Under the pieces are notes generated by a model, which saw only the letters and a list, made by a program, of their open reading frames with translations, was not told the DNA's origin and searched no databases. A stretch of 64,000 nucleotides of DNA from RACS-047 sp031553855 (lineage in GTDB: Bacteria > Bacillota > Clostridia > Christensenellales > Pumilibacteraceae): the NCBI GenBank assembly GCA_031553855.1, contig JAVBKW010000027.1:62001-126000 (forward strand), read 5' to 3'. The position numbers and the translations under genes are program-made. Positions 54,891 to 61,851 of this stretch are shown in pieces (position 1 is the stretch's first letter; each line of letters opens with the position of its first letter).

Positions 54891-55153
54891 GTTTCGTCTT
54901 TTGATTCGGTGAACCACCGGCAACCTGCCACCTTATTAAATTCAATATCTTCCATAAAAAGATATCTTTCCTGCCCCTCAATTATGCAGGTGTACCTGAT
55001 ACCAGCTCCGCCTGCTCGTAACGATGCCGCGCGTCTTACATCAATGACTTTAGTTACAGAATAGGTCATACCGTTCCGCCATATAAGTTTCTGCGGAATG
55101 ATCTGACCTTCTTTTGTAAATTTAGCTATTATCTCTACATAGATTTTACTCAT
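54887..55153 (-). CDS. Small protein companion of DNA polymerase IV
   Basis: An 88-residue, mostly beta protein of unknown biochemical role: VEIIAKFTKEGQIIPQKL, then VTKVIDVRRAASLRAGG and GIRYTCIIEGQERYLF, ending in a CRWF motif. Proteins with the RxAASLKAGG and RYLF motifs occur beside dinB in many Clostridia. Here it starts 20 bases after the dinB stop, with no strong ribosome site, so it depends on readthrough. A role as nucleic-acid binding or regulatory partner of the polymerase is inference from position only. Confidence 0.7.
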   Translation of the reverse strand: MSKIYVEIIAKFTKEGQIIPQKLIWRNGMTYSVTKVIDVRRAASLRAGGAGIRYTCIIEGQERYLFMEDIEFNKVAGCRWFTESKDET

Positions 55154-55173
55154 ACGCAGATTATTGACAATTA

Positions 55174-56421
55174 TTATTTAAAGAAACTTATTGGATGAAT
55201 GACATTCTCAGAATATGGGTTGAATGCAGTCAGTTCCTTATCCAAATACTCAACGCCTCTGTTGATAGAAAAATGCCCGAACCGTTTTCTTAGCTCGAAT
55301 ATGGTCTTTTCAAGATTTTCATTTTTCATTCTTTGAGCTTCGCTTACGAACATATTTGTCTGTACAACGGTATCTGCGGAAACTAAATTTGAAACTTTAA
55401 TGCCTACGCTTCTTATAGGCCGTTTGAAATTATAGAACTCATATAATCTCATTGCCGTATCAATAATTTCTTCGGAAATAAAAGTCGGCGTATCTATTTT
55501 TATTTGTTTTCCCCAAGTATCTAATATTGAATCACGAAGATATAACGTTACGACCTGCCCTTTCAGCCATTGATCTCTTAAGCGCGCGGCAACGCTCTCG
55601 GCAAGCACCGTTACTATCATCAGCACGTCGTCATAAGAAATAAGGTCGCGTATTGTGGTCGTGCTATTCCCGACAGATTTTATGATACCTTCAGCGCCGT
55701 TAACTTCAACAGGCGAAGTATCATAACCGTTAGCAAAAGTCCAGATATATTCGCCCCACTTTCCGAGCTTCAGCTTCAATAATTCAACGTCGGTTTGAGC
55801 CAGTTCATCGATAGTTTTTATATTTATCCTGCGAAGCTTTTCCTCTGTTGCTTTGCCTACATATAGCAGATCTTTAGCGGGTAAATTCCATATTGTTTCT
55901 TTGTAATTTTCTTTTGAAATTATTGTCGTTGCATCGGGTTTTTTCATGTCCGACCCGAGCTTTGCAAAAATCTTGTTCCATGAGACGCCCACAGAGGCCG
56001 TTATACCGGCTTCAAAGGTTATCCTGCGTCTTATGTCGTCCGCAATAAGTGCGCCGTCCTGACCGCTCACATCGAGCCAGCACTCGTCAATTCCAAAGCT
56101 TTCTATCTGGTCGGTATAGTTCTCATAGATATGCCTTACGATTTGAGAAAATCTTAAATATTGATTGAAGTTTGCAGATATAGTTATAAGCTTCGGACAC
56201 TTCAATTTAGCTTCCCAGATTACGTCGCCCGTTTTGATTCCATAGCTCTTGGCAATATAGTTTTTTGCCAGCACAATACCGTGCCGCAGTTCAGCGTCCC
56301 CGCAAACTGCAACAGGCTTTCCTCTCAATTTCGGATTGTGGAGGCACTCGACCGAAGCATAGAAATTGTTCAAGTCGCTATGCAAAATAACTTTATCTTT
56401 CATAAGTGTGCGGACTTTCAT
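55174..56421 (-). CDS. dinB: DNA polymerase IV (Y-family translesion polymerase)
   Basis: A 415-residue Y-family polymerase. HSDLNNFYASVE near the N-terminus supplies the first metal-binding acidic residue, and SFGIDECWLDVSG supplies the other catalytic Asp and Glu. Palm, finger and little-finger regions are full length (usual 350-420 residues). There is no C-terminal clamp motif I can name with confidence. Start is ATG at 56421 or the in-frame ATG at 56403, which fits the conserved HSDLNNF start better; neither has a good ribosome site. It copies damaged DNA with low fidelity. I found no convincing GAAC-N4-GTTC LexA box upstream. Confidence 0.93.
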   Translation of the reverse strand: MKVRTLMKDKVILHSDLNNFYASVECLHNPKLRGKPVAVCGDAELRHGIVLAKNYIAKSYGIKTGDVIWEAKLKCPKLITISANFNQYLRFSQIVRHIYENYTDQIESFGIDECWLDVSGQDGALIADDIRRRITFEAGITASVGVSWNKIFAKLGSDMKKPDATTIISKENYKETIWNLPAKDLLYVGKATEEKLRRINIKTIDELAQTDVELLKLKLGKWGEYIWTFANGYDTSPVEVNGAEGIIKSVGNSTTTIRDLISYDDVLMIVTVLAESVAARLRDQWLKGQVVTLYLRDSILDTWGKQIKIDTPTFISEEIIDTAMRLYEFYNFKRPIRSVGIKVSNLVSADTVVQTNMFVSEAQRMKNENLEKTIFELRKRFGHFSINRGVEYLDKELTAFNPYSENVIHPISFFK

Positions 56422-56746
56422 CTTAACACAACGAAAAATAAAAGTAAATACTAAACTGAAAAATTAACTGATGGTATTAAATGTAAAAGTATTTTAAAAT
56501 GGAATTCGCATGGTTTTCGTAGTGCTGGCTCTGTCCAGCTTATCTAATAAATAAAGAGTTTTATGTACTTAGATTCAATCATTAATTGAGTTAGCTAAAC
56601 TGTTAATTGAATCAGAGAATCGCGCCAAAAGTTTCATTCAATTAACGGTGTAGTATCAATTTTAAGAAAAGCTCTTTACAAAACGCAAACAGAAACATAT
56701 ACTTGTCATATAGGTATTTGTTATTTTACCAATTGGAGGAGTTTTT
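56422..56746. other. 325-base intergenic region with inverted repeats and an XRE promoter
   Basis: No protein or RNA gene is evident. Contents: a small GCTGG/CCAGC hairpin (56524-56539); a cluster of AATTGA/TCAATT elements (56573-56590, TTAATTGAAT at 56603-56612 and its exact complement ATTCAATTAA at 56636-56645); and a good promoter TTTACA-17-TATACT at 56675-56703 for the gene at 56747. The repeats could be operator sites for the XRE regulator. Confidence 0.55.
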
Positions 56747-57649
56747 ATGTTGTATCCTGAAGATATGGGGGCTACAATCCGTAAATATCGCATCAAGCTT
56801 GGTTTATCACAACAAGAACTCGGCGATCTTTTAGGAGTTACATTTCAAGCAGTATCAAATTGGGAAACAGGCAAAGCTTTTCCCGATATGACATTGATTA
56901 CACGAATATGCGAAGTCTTTGATATTAATATAGATATATTGTTCGGGAAAACTCCGGAACCTCCGCCTCAGCCTGTACGGAGAGTACTGCCTGCTGCAGA
57001 GGCTATGGTTCAGCAAAAGCCAAAGACAATAGAAGTGATTTCGAACACTTATATCGTTGCAAAACGGATAGCGATCATTACACTTATAATATTTCCAATT
57101 ATCATTATTTTCGCAAATTTATTCGGACACTCATTGTTGTTTGGCAATCTATTTACTATACTTGGGATTGGCTGTATTGTTTTAACACCGCTTGCCGGCG
57201 CAGTAGCATTTATTTTTATGTATTTCGCCTTGGTGATTGAAAAGAAAAAAATCTGCGAAATAATGCATAAAACTGCAATCGTTCTGCTTATTATTGGCAA
57301 TCTACTTTCTCTGTTTCGGATTAATACGGTAGTACACAGTCCTATTGATTATATTATATTATTCACTCAATTATTTGCTTTGATTATTCCGGTTTTCATC
57401 TTCCAAAAGCGTGAAAAATACAATAAAGCACACAAAATATATTGGATTTGTTCTTTGATTGTTTTATGTTTATATATTTTTTTCGTGTCAGTCAGCACGG
57501 TTGTTGTGGGCAGTGCCTTCGCAACATCACAGCTAAGAAATAGTGGCGGTATTATTTTAAATTATTACTTTACACAGATATTATTCCTTGTATTTATTTT
57601 ATTAACACTGCGTTCCCACGAACCTAAATCTGTACTGCATACATTATAA
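56747..57649 (+). CDS. XRE-type HTH regulator fused to a multi-pass membrane domain
   Basis: A 300-residue protein. Residues about 7-65 are an XRE DNA-binding domain (IRKYRIKLGLSQQELGDLLGV, SNWETGKAFPDM). After a proline-rich linker (TPEPPPQPVRR) come about six hydrophobic segments, with short loops (IVAKRIAII, FILLTLRSHEP). No catalytic motif is visible. Transcribed from the TTTACA-17-TATACT promoter; GGAGGAG precedes the ATG. Membrane-tethered XRE proteins of this kind often sense envelope stress or peptides, but the ligand and targets are unknown here. A bidirectional terminator follows. Confidence 0.85.
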   Translation: MLYPEDMGATIRKYRIKLGLSQQELGDLLGVTFQAVSNWETGKAFPDMTLITRICEVFDINIDILFGKTPEPPPQPVRRVLPAAEAMVQQKPKTIEVISNTYIVAKRIAIITLIIFPIIIIFANLFGHSLLFGNLFTILGIGCIVLTPLAGAVAFIFMYFALVIEKKKICEIMHKTAIVLLIIGNLLSLFRINTVVHSPIDYIILFTQLFALIIPVFIFQKREKYNKAHKIYWICSLIVLCLYIFFVSVSTVVVGSAFATSQLRNSGGIILNYYFTQILFLVFILLTLRSHEPKSVLHTL

Positions 57650-57668
57650 TAAGATAATATTTTTTAGG

Positions 57669-57706
57669 AAAAGAGCTATTGTGCACAATAATGCAATGGC
57701 TCTTTT
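57669..57706. terminator. Bidirectional terminator
   Basis: AAAAGAGCTATTG pairs with CAATGGCTCTTTT (13 pairs, one T-G) across a 12-base loop, with A/T tracts on both sides. It sits between the convergent genes ending at 57649 and 57752 and should end both transcripts. Confidence 0.8.
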
Positions 57707-57751
57707 AAGTAAAAAACTACCAATTGTACTTGAGAATTAGAGTAAAAATAA

Positions 57752-58129
57752 TTATTCCTTATCACTAATTTCCATTTTAAAATTATTATCATCAGCGAAT
57801 GAAAAATATATTGCATTTCCATATTTAACTATATCTCCTGCAAATACTTCTTTCATTGAGATGCAAACTTGAAAAACAAAATCTTTGAGAGTAACGCGCG
57901 GCTTGATTTTTAAAGGAATGGGCTCATCGCCTAAATCAAAGAAATTTATCGGATCAACTTTGCTCTCCGGAATATTGATAAAAAAATTAGTTCCTTTTTC
58001 TGACTGGTTAGATTTTAAAGCGCGGGCTTCACTTTCTTTAGCTTCTTGTTTAAAAAACTCATTATAATATTTTTTGACTTCTTCATCTTCTGAATTTAAT
58101 TCGCTGTTCTCATTTGGAAAATCCGACAT
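57752..58129 (-). CDS. Acidic hypothetical protein, last gene of the sigma-peptidase operon
   Basis: I do not recognise this 125-residue protein. The first 50 residues are very acidic and probably disordered (ENSELNSEDEEVKKYY); the second half looks folded (PIPLKIKPRVTLKDFVF, GDIVKYGNAIYFSF). No signal peptide or membrane segment. AGGAG precedes the ATG, and it follows the membrane-protein gene by 21 bases. Possible role: cytoplasmic partner or anti-sigma of the upstream sigma factor; the evidence for that is only operon position. Confidence 0.65.
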   Translation of the reverse strand: MSDFPNENSELNSEDEEVKKYYNEFFKQEAKESEARALKSNQSEKGTNFFINIPESKVDPINFFDLGDEPIPLKIKPRVTLKDFVFQVCISMKEVFAGDIVKYGNAIYFSFADDNNFKMEISDKE

Positions 58130-58150
58130 ATCATTATCTCTCCTTTTAGT

Positions 58151-58819
58151 TTATTTTTTTATTAAAATAATTTCGATCCAATCTGTGAATCTCGAAAAGC
58201 TGTCAAGCGATAGCTCAAAGTAATCAAAATAATACTTTTCTGCGCCGGTATCCAATCGCGCCATAATCTCGTGAACAAAAACATCTCCATCTTCGCCGTT
58301 TTCTGTACTTGACGAAATATTAATGTCGATCACAAAGTCCATGAATGATATTTGATCCATAAATAATCTGTTATCTCTATATGGATAATCTTTATCTATT
58401 ACAACATTTAATGTACAGGTGCTATATGAAGTTTCTCGTTCTTCTTCAATCATTAAAGAAAAGTATGCCGGTTTTTCTGTGTGAACTTCATAAGTCAGCG
58501 TAATGTCATCATAATCGCCAAGTAATTGCGTAACTTTAAGAGTGCTGTTTAAATATGTAATATCAGATTTCTTCACTTCGTAGGCAGTTGTATAATACGG
58601 TTCGTCATTCTTAAATAAGTAATATCCTATTAAAGAGAAAGCCAATATCAGCACAAACGCTGCCGGAATCGCTAAATATAATTTCCTATTAGTTCTTTTG
58701 CTTTTTGGTGCGACAGCATTATTATCAATGATTGGATAGATAACTTCTTCTAAAAAGCCCTTATCTTCTTCCAGTATTCTTTTTTCTTCTGATTTAATTT
58801 GTTTTTTTAGTTTCTTCAT
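58151..58819 (-). CDS. Single-pass membrane protein of unknown function
   Basis: A 222-residue protein: a charged, Lys/Glu-rich cytoplasmic N-terminus (1-about 42), one hydrophobic helix (about 44-66; AAFVLILAFSLIGYYLF) and a 150-residue extracytoplasmic beta-rich domain (YYTTAYEVKK to LDTGAEKYYFDYF). That topology is typical of anti-sigma or regulatory proteins, but no zinc anti-sigma motif is present. I set the start at 58819, with GAGAGG upstream, instead of TTG at 58831. It follows the peptidase stop by 8 bases. The name rests on topology and context only. Confidence 0.7.
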   Translation of the reverse strand: MKKLKKQIKSEEKRILEEDKGFLEEVIYPIIDNNAVAPKSKRTNRKLYLAIPAAFVLILAFSLIGYYLFKNDEPYYTTAYEVKKSDITYLNSTLKVTQLLGDYDDITLTYEVHTEKPAYFSLMIEEERETSYSTCTLNVVIDKDYPYRDNRLFMDQISFMDFVIDINISSSTENGEDGDVFVHEIMARLDTGAEKYYFDYFELSLDSFSRFTDWIEIILIKK

Positions 58820-58827
58820 ATTGCCTC

Positions 58828-59991
58828 TCAAGATATATTAAGCACTAATGCCTCGTCAATTTGGGCGGTATTGACGTTAATATATCCGGTTCTGTATAAC
58901 CCAAGCCCCATAGCGCAATGAATATATCTGTCAAACCTTGTTTGATTGTTACTCAAAGTATAGCTTACTTCCAGACAGCCGAAGCCGGACACCGCGTGAT
59001 TTGAATAAGCGTACTCATATGCTAATATATCAAAGCCTGTGCCGACTGTTATGACGGTTGACCTGTAACCTGCTAAAAATAACGCGATTGCTTTATTGCT
59101 CTGTACTACTGTTTTTGCGGAATCATAATTTAATTGCCCTCCGGACATCAGACTGGAGTAAGTTATAGAATAGCCTTGCCTGTTAACATATGTTTTAAGC
59201 CCGTTACGGAACTGTGTTACCGTTGTTCCTGCGCCGGTCGTATTTGTGCCCATATCTGCATGCAGCGTTTCTGACAGATCCATTGTAGTGCTGTTTTCGC
59301 CTCTGAAATTATATTTTCCTAAAAATGTTGTTCCGGGTTCGTAATTAGGGATAAGGTTTGTGTATGTTTTATCATAATAAGCGATCAGGTTCGATCCGGC
59401 AACAGGAGCGCAGCCGTTAGATAATCCGTATGTATAGCTCGGAATGGATGTTAGGACGTTGTACTTTGATTCGGACCGATAAATATATTGGACTTCTTCT
59501 GAATCATAATTAAGCAAGTTCGATCCAGAAAAGGCATTTTCTGAAACAAACTCCAGCGCGGAACCTGAAATCTCCGCGTCGGTATCGCAATCAAAAAATG
59601 TGCCGTTAGTCTGATACCAGTATAGTTGTAACGACGGATATACTTTTGTTTCCTCTATCCCATAATACGGTGAGCTGCCGTCCGTTATAAATTCAGTAAC
59701 TTGCAGAAAACCATCATCGATTAATATTGCATAGCCTTGTGCGCTTTCATATTCAAAATCATATACAGCGCCTAAAGGATTTAATTCAATATCGTACAGC
59801 GGTTCTCTGTGGACTGACACATCAGCCATTTCGATATTCTCATACTCGAAAATCTCATTGAGTGTAGATAAGAATAATTGATCCGCGTCGTCATAAGAAA
59901 AGCTCGCTTGAGCTTTCATATAATACCCTATAGGCAATATGATAACGGCGATCAGGAATATGGGGAAAATAACTCTACTTAATACTTTCAT
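58828..59991 (-). CDS. Secreted papain-like cysteine peptidase (C39/C10-like)
   Basis: A 387-residue protein with a hydrophobic export segment (6-24) and possible cleavage after KAQA (29). A pro-domain-like region follows (30-180; VYDFEYESAQGYAILIDDG). The catalytic Cys194 lies in SNGCAPVAGSNLIAYYD and His332 in YSNHAVSGFGCLEV, spaced as in C39_2- and streptopain-like peptidases. It acts outside the membrane. The ATG has AAGGAGAGG upstream and overlaps the sigma factor gene by 17 bases, so the two are co-translated. It could mature a secreted peptide or cut a surface or anti-sigma protein (inference). Confidence 0.78.
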   Translation of the reverse strand: MKVLSRVIFPIFLIAVIILPIGYYMKAQASFSYDDADQLFLSTLNEIFEYENIEMADVSVHREPLYDIELNPLGAVYDFEYESAQGYAILIDDGFLQVTEFITDGSSPYYGIEETKVYPSLQLYWYQTNGTFFDCDTDAEISGSALEFVSENAFSGSNLLNYDSEEVQYIYRSESKYNVLTSIPSYTYGLSNGCAPVAGSNLIAYYDKTYTNLIPNYEPGTTFLGKYNFRGENSTTMDLSETLHADMGTNTTGAGTTVTQFRNGLKTYVNRQGYSITYSSLMSGGQLNYDSAKTVVQSNKAIALFLAGYRSTVITVGTGFDILAYEYAYSNHAVSGFGCLEVSYTLSNNQTRFDRYIHCAMGLGLYRTGYINVNTAQIDEALVLNIS

Positions 59992-60496
59992 CGGTCCTCT
60001 CCTTAATAATTTCTTTTTTTATTTTTTTCTTGGCAGTTTTATGCAGGTATTTTACAGCTGCATATTTTAGCTCAAGTTTTAAAGCAATTTCTTTAAACGT
60101 ATAATTTTGCCAGTAAAACAGAAATATGACTTGTCGCTCCTGCGGGTTTAAACTTTTTAATAGGTCTGACGCATAATCCGGTATAAAAGTATTTTCAGGG
60201 ATGGCTGCTTTAAGTTCGGCAGTCGTCCTTTTTCTTTCTTTTCTCAAAACGTCGAGCGATAAATAATAAACCTTGTTATATACCCAGCTTGTCGGATACT
60301 CAATTTTTTCTTCAGGCGTATAGGTAAATAACCATAAAAAGAATTGGTGAGCTATATCCCGCCCGTCTACCTTGTTGTGGAAGTTGCAGTTTATATTCAA
60401 AACAATCAACGGATAAAAATATAGATATAAAGCTTTGGCTGCGCCATGATCATATTTATATCTTTCTAATAGAAAGTTAAACTTTGCGCTTTTCAT
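59975..60496 (-). CDS. ECF-like RNA polymerase sigma factor
   Basis: A 173-residue small sigma factor. Region 2 (about 20-90) includes DGRDIAHQFFLWLF and YPTSWVYNKVYYLSLDVLRKERKR; region 4 (about 108-160) reads LNPQERQVIFLFYWQNYTFKEIALKLELKYAAVKYLHKTAKKKIKK, with the helix-turn-helix that would contact the -35 element. The first three helices are atypical, so the ECF subgroup cannot be named. AGAGAAATT precedes the ATG. It is first in the operon with the peptidase, membrane protein and acidic protein, and probably drives its own operon. A possible TTGCCA element lies on the minus strand at 60631-60626. Confidence 0.8.
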   Translation of the reverse strand: MKSAKFNFLLERYKYDHGAAKALYLYFYPLIVLNINCNFHNKVDGRDIAHQFFLWLFTYTPEEKIEYPTSWVYNKVYYLSLDVLRKERKRTTAELKAAIPENTFIPDYASDLLKSLNPQERQVIFLFYWQNYTFKEIALKLELKYAAVKYLHKTAKKKIKKEIIKERTDESIK

Positions 60497-60706
60497 TAAT
60501 TTCTCTTTGATTTCAGCTTCATCTTTTAGCCTTCTAAATTTTTTTACCTAACAGCTTGATTACTGATGCTTAAAATATCAAAAGATATTTTTGTAGATAC
60601 TATTTAGGTTTAGTGTCTATATTTGGCAACAAGGAAATTATATCATTTATTTATAGGTATCGTCTAGCTTTAATGTATACAAATAAATGTCTAATTTGGG
60701 GGTATT

Positions 60707-61156
60707 ATGTCGGTTTTTGTTGATTTTCAAAATAGGATTAATGAATTAGTAAGCGAGCTTGATATTAAGAGGTCTGATTTACCCACAATAATAGGTATTG
60801 ATTATAGCTCTTTTTCAAATGCTTTAAATTATGGGATCATTCCAAAACCTAAAATTTTAATAAAAATAGCTGATTATTTAGATGTTTCTATCCCTTATTT
60901 GCTTGCACGTACCGATGATGATTTTTTTGAAAAATCCGAAAGCAACATAAATTTTTATACACGCTTTCAGGAATTGGTTGATGAAAATAAGATTACGCGT
61001 TATAAAGTTAGTAAAGACTGTCACTTTTCTAATAATTATATTTCAAGATGGTTTAATAAAAAATATTTACCATCTTTTGAACTTTTAGATATAATTGCTG
61101 ACTATTTTAAAGTTTCTATAGACTACTTACTCGGACGCACAGACATCAAAAATTAA
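60707..61156 (+). CDS. Regulator made of two tandem XRE-type HTH domains
   Basis: A 149-residue protein of two similar units of about 70 residues. Unit 1: RINELVSELDIKRSDLPTII and IADYLDVSIPYLLARTD; unit 2: RFQELVDENKITRYKVSKD and IADYFKVSIDYLLGRTD. Each ends in the XRE signature xxYLLxRTD. The first unit lacks some usual helix 2 residues. One polypeptide with two domains could bind a direct repeat. Preceded by GGGGG; it is divergent from the sigma operon, with 210 bases between them, and two imperfect direct repeats (60604-60620 and 60663-60680) in the gap. A terminator follows. Target genes unknown. Confidence 0.85.
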   Translation: MSVFVDFQNRINELVSELDIKRSDLPTIIGIDYSSFSNALNYGIIPKPKILIKIADYLDVSIPYLLARTDDDFFEKSESNINFYTRFQELVDENKITRYKVSKDCHFSNNYISRWFNKKYLPSFELLDIIADYFKVSIDYLLGRTDIKN

Positions 61157-61169
61157 TAGTTATTAATCA

Positions 61170-61196
61170 AAAGGCTGGAACGTTGCTCCGGCCTTT
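61170..61196 (+). terminator. Terminator after the tandem XRE gene
   Basis: AAAGGCTGGA and TCCGGCCTTT form a 10-bp stem with one T-G pair and a seven-base loop; an AAAATTTT run and further T residues follow. Confidence 0.75.
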
Positions 61197-61239
61197 CAAA
61201 ATTTTATAATTTTTATGTTCAATTTTATATAAACAGAGT

Positions 61240-61245
61240 TATAAT
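61240..61245 (+). promoter_or_regulatory. -10 element implying a leaderless SRAP transcript
   Basis: TATAAT lies six bases before the ATG at 61252. A weak -35 (GTTCAA, 61217-61222) is 17 bases upstream. The start would fall on or next to the ATG, and no ribosome site is present. Cys2 must follow Met1 for SRAP activity, so another start is unlikely. Confidence 0.5.
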
Positions 61246-61251
61246 AGATAT

Positions 61252-61851
61252 ATGTGTGCAAGGTACAGCCTGTCTCCCGAAGAAAGTGCCGAGATAGCAA
61301 GAATAATAAAAGAGATCAGCGACAACTGCTCCGGCCAAGCATTTAAAACCGGGGAGATTTTTCCTACTGAAACCGTTCCCGTTATGACTAGCGATGATGG
61401 CGCGACAAAATACAAACTGCTTAAATGGGGTTTTCCGCAGCATGAAGGAAAAAGTATCATAATAAACGCGAGAGCCGAAACAGTAAAAGAAAAGCGCATT
61501 TTCAAGAATTCGATCCTCAAAAGGCGCTGTCTTATTCCCTGCTCCGGTTTCTTTGAATGGGCGCATTCAGGCAAGAAAGATAAATATTTATTTAAACTGC
61601 CGAATACTGATTACTTTTACCTTGCCGGAATCTATGATCATTCCAACAGCACGAACAACTTTGCTATATTAACAACCGAAGCCAATGAATCTATTTCAGA
61701 TATCCATACTCGTATGCCTATAATCTTAAATTGTAAAGATTCATATAATTGGCTCCATGATTCCGGGTTTGCATTAGATTATTTGAATTCCAAACAACCT
61801 ATTATGCAAAGAAAAATTACCCAATCGCAGCAATTAACATTTTTAGAATAA
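61252..61851 (+). CDS. SOS-response-associated peptidase (SRAP/HMCES-like), abasic-site crosslinker
   Basis: A 199-residue SRAP protein. Met-Cys at the start gives Cys2, which is processed and forms a thiazolidine link to abasic sites in single-stranded DNA. Further family residues: NARAETVKEKRIFKN (Asn and Arg), CSGFFEW with Glu, and DIHTRMPIIL with the conserved His. The length is a little below the usual 210-230 residues. It lies near dinB in the region and extends the DNA-damage theme. It seems to be expressed from a leaderless transcript. Its end overlaps the convergent thioredoxin-domain gene by nine bases. Confidence 0.92.
   Translation: MCARYSLSPEESAEIARIIKEISDNCSGQAFKTGEIFPTETVPVMTSDDGATKYKLLKWGFPQHEGKSIIINARAETVKEKRIFKNSILKRRCLIPCSGFFEWAHSGKKDKYLFKLPNTDYFYLAGIYDHSNSTNNFAILTTEANESISDIHTRMPIILNCKDSYNWLHDSGFALDYLNSKQPIMQRKITQSQQLTFLE

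Noticed and set aside
56524..56539. GCTGG/CCAGC hairpin as a terminator
   Set aside because: Only five base pairs and no T-tract on either strand.
56422..56746. LexA (SOS) box upstream of dinB
   Set aside because: No GAAC-N4-GTTC or close variant was found in this gap, so SOS control is not claimed.
61157..61251. Small RNA gene between the XRE and SRAP genes
   Set aside because: The hairpin is a normal terminator and the remaining 55 bases hold only promoter-like AT-rich sequence.
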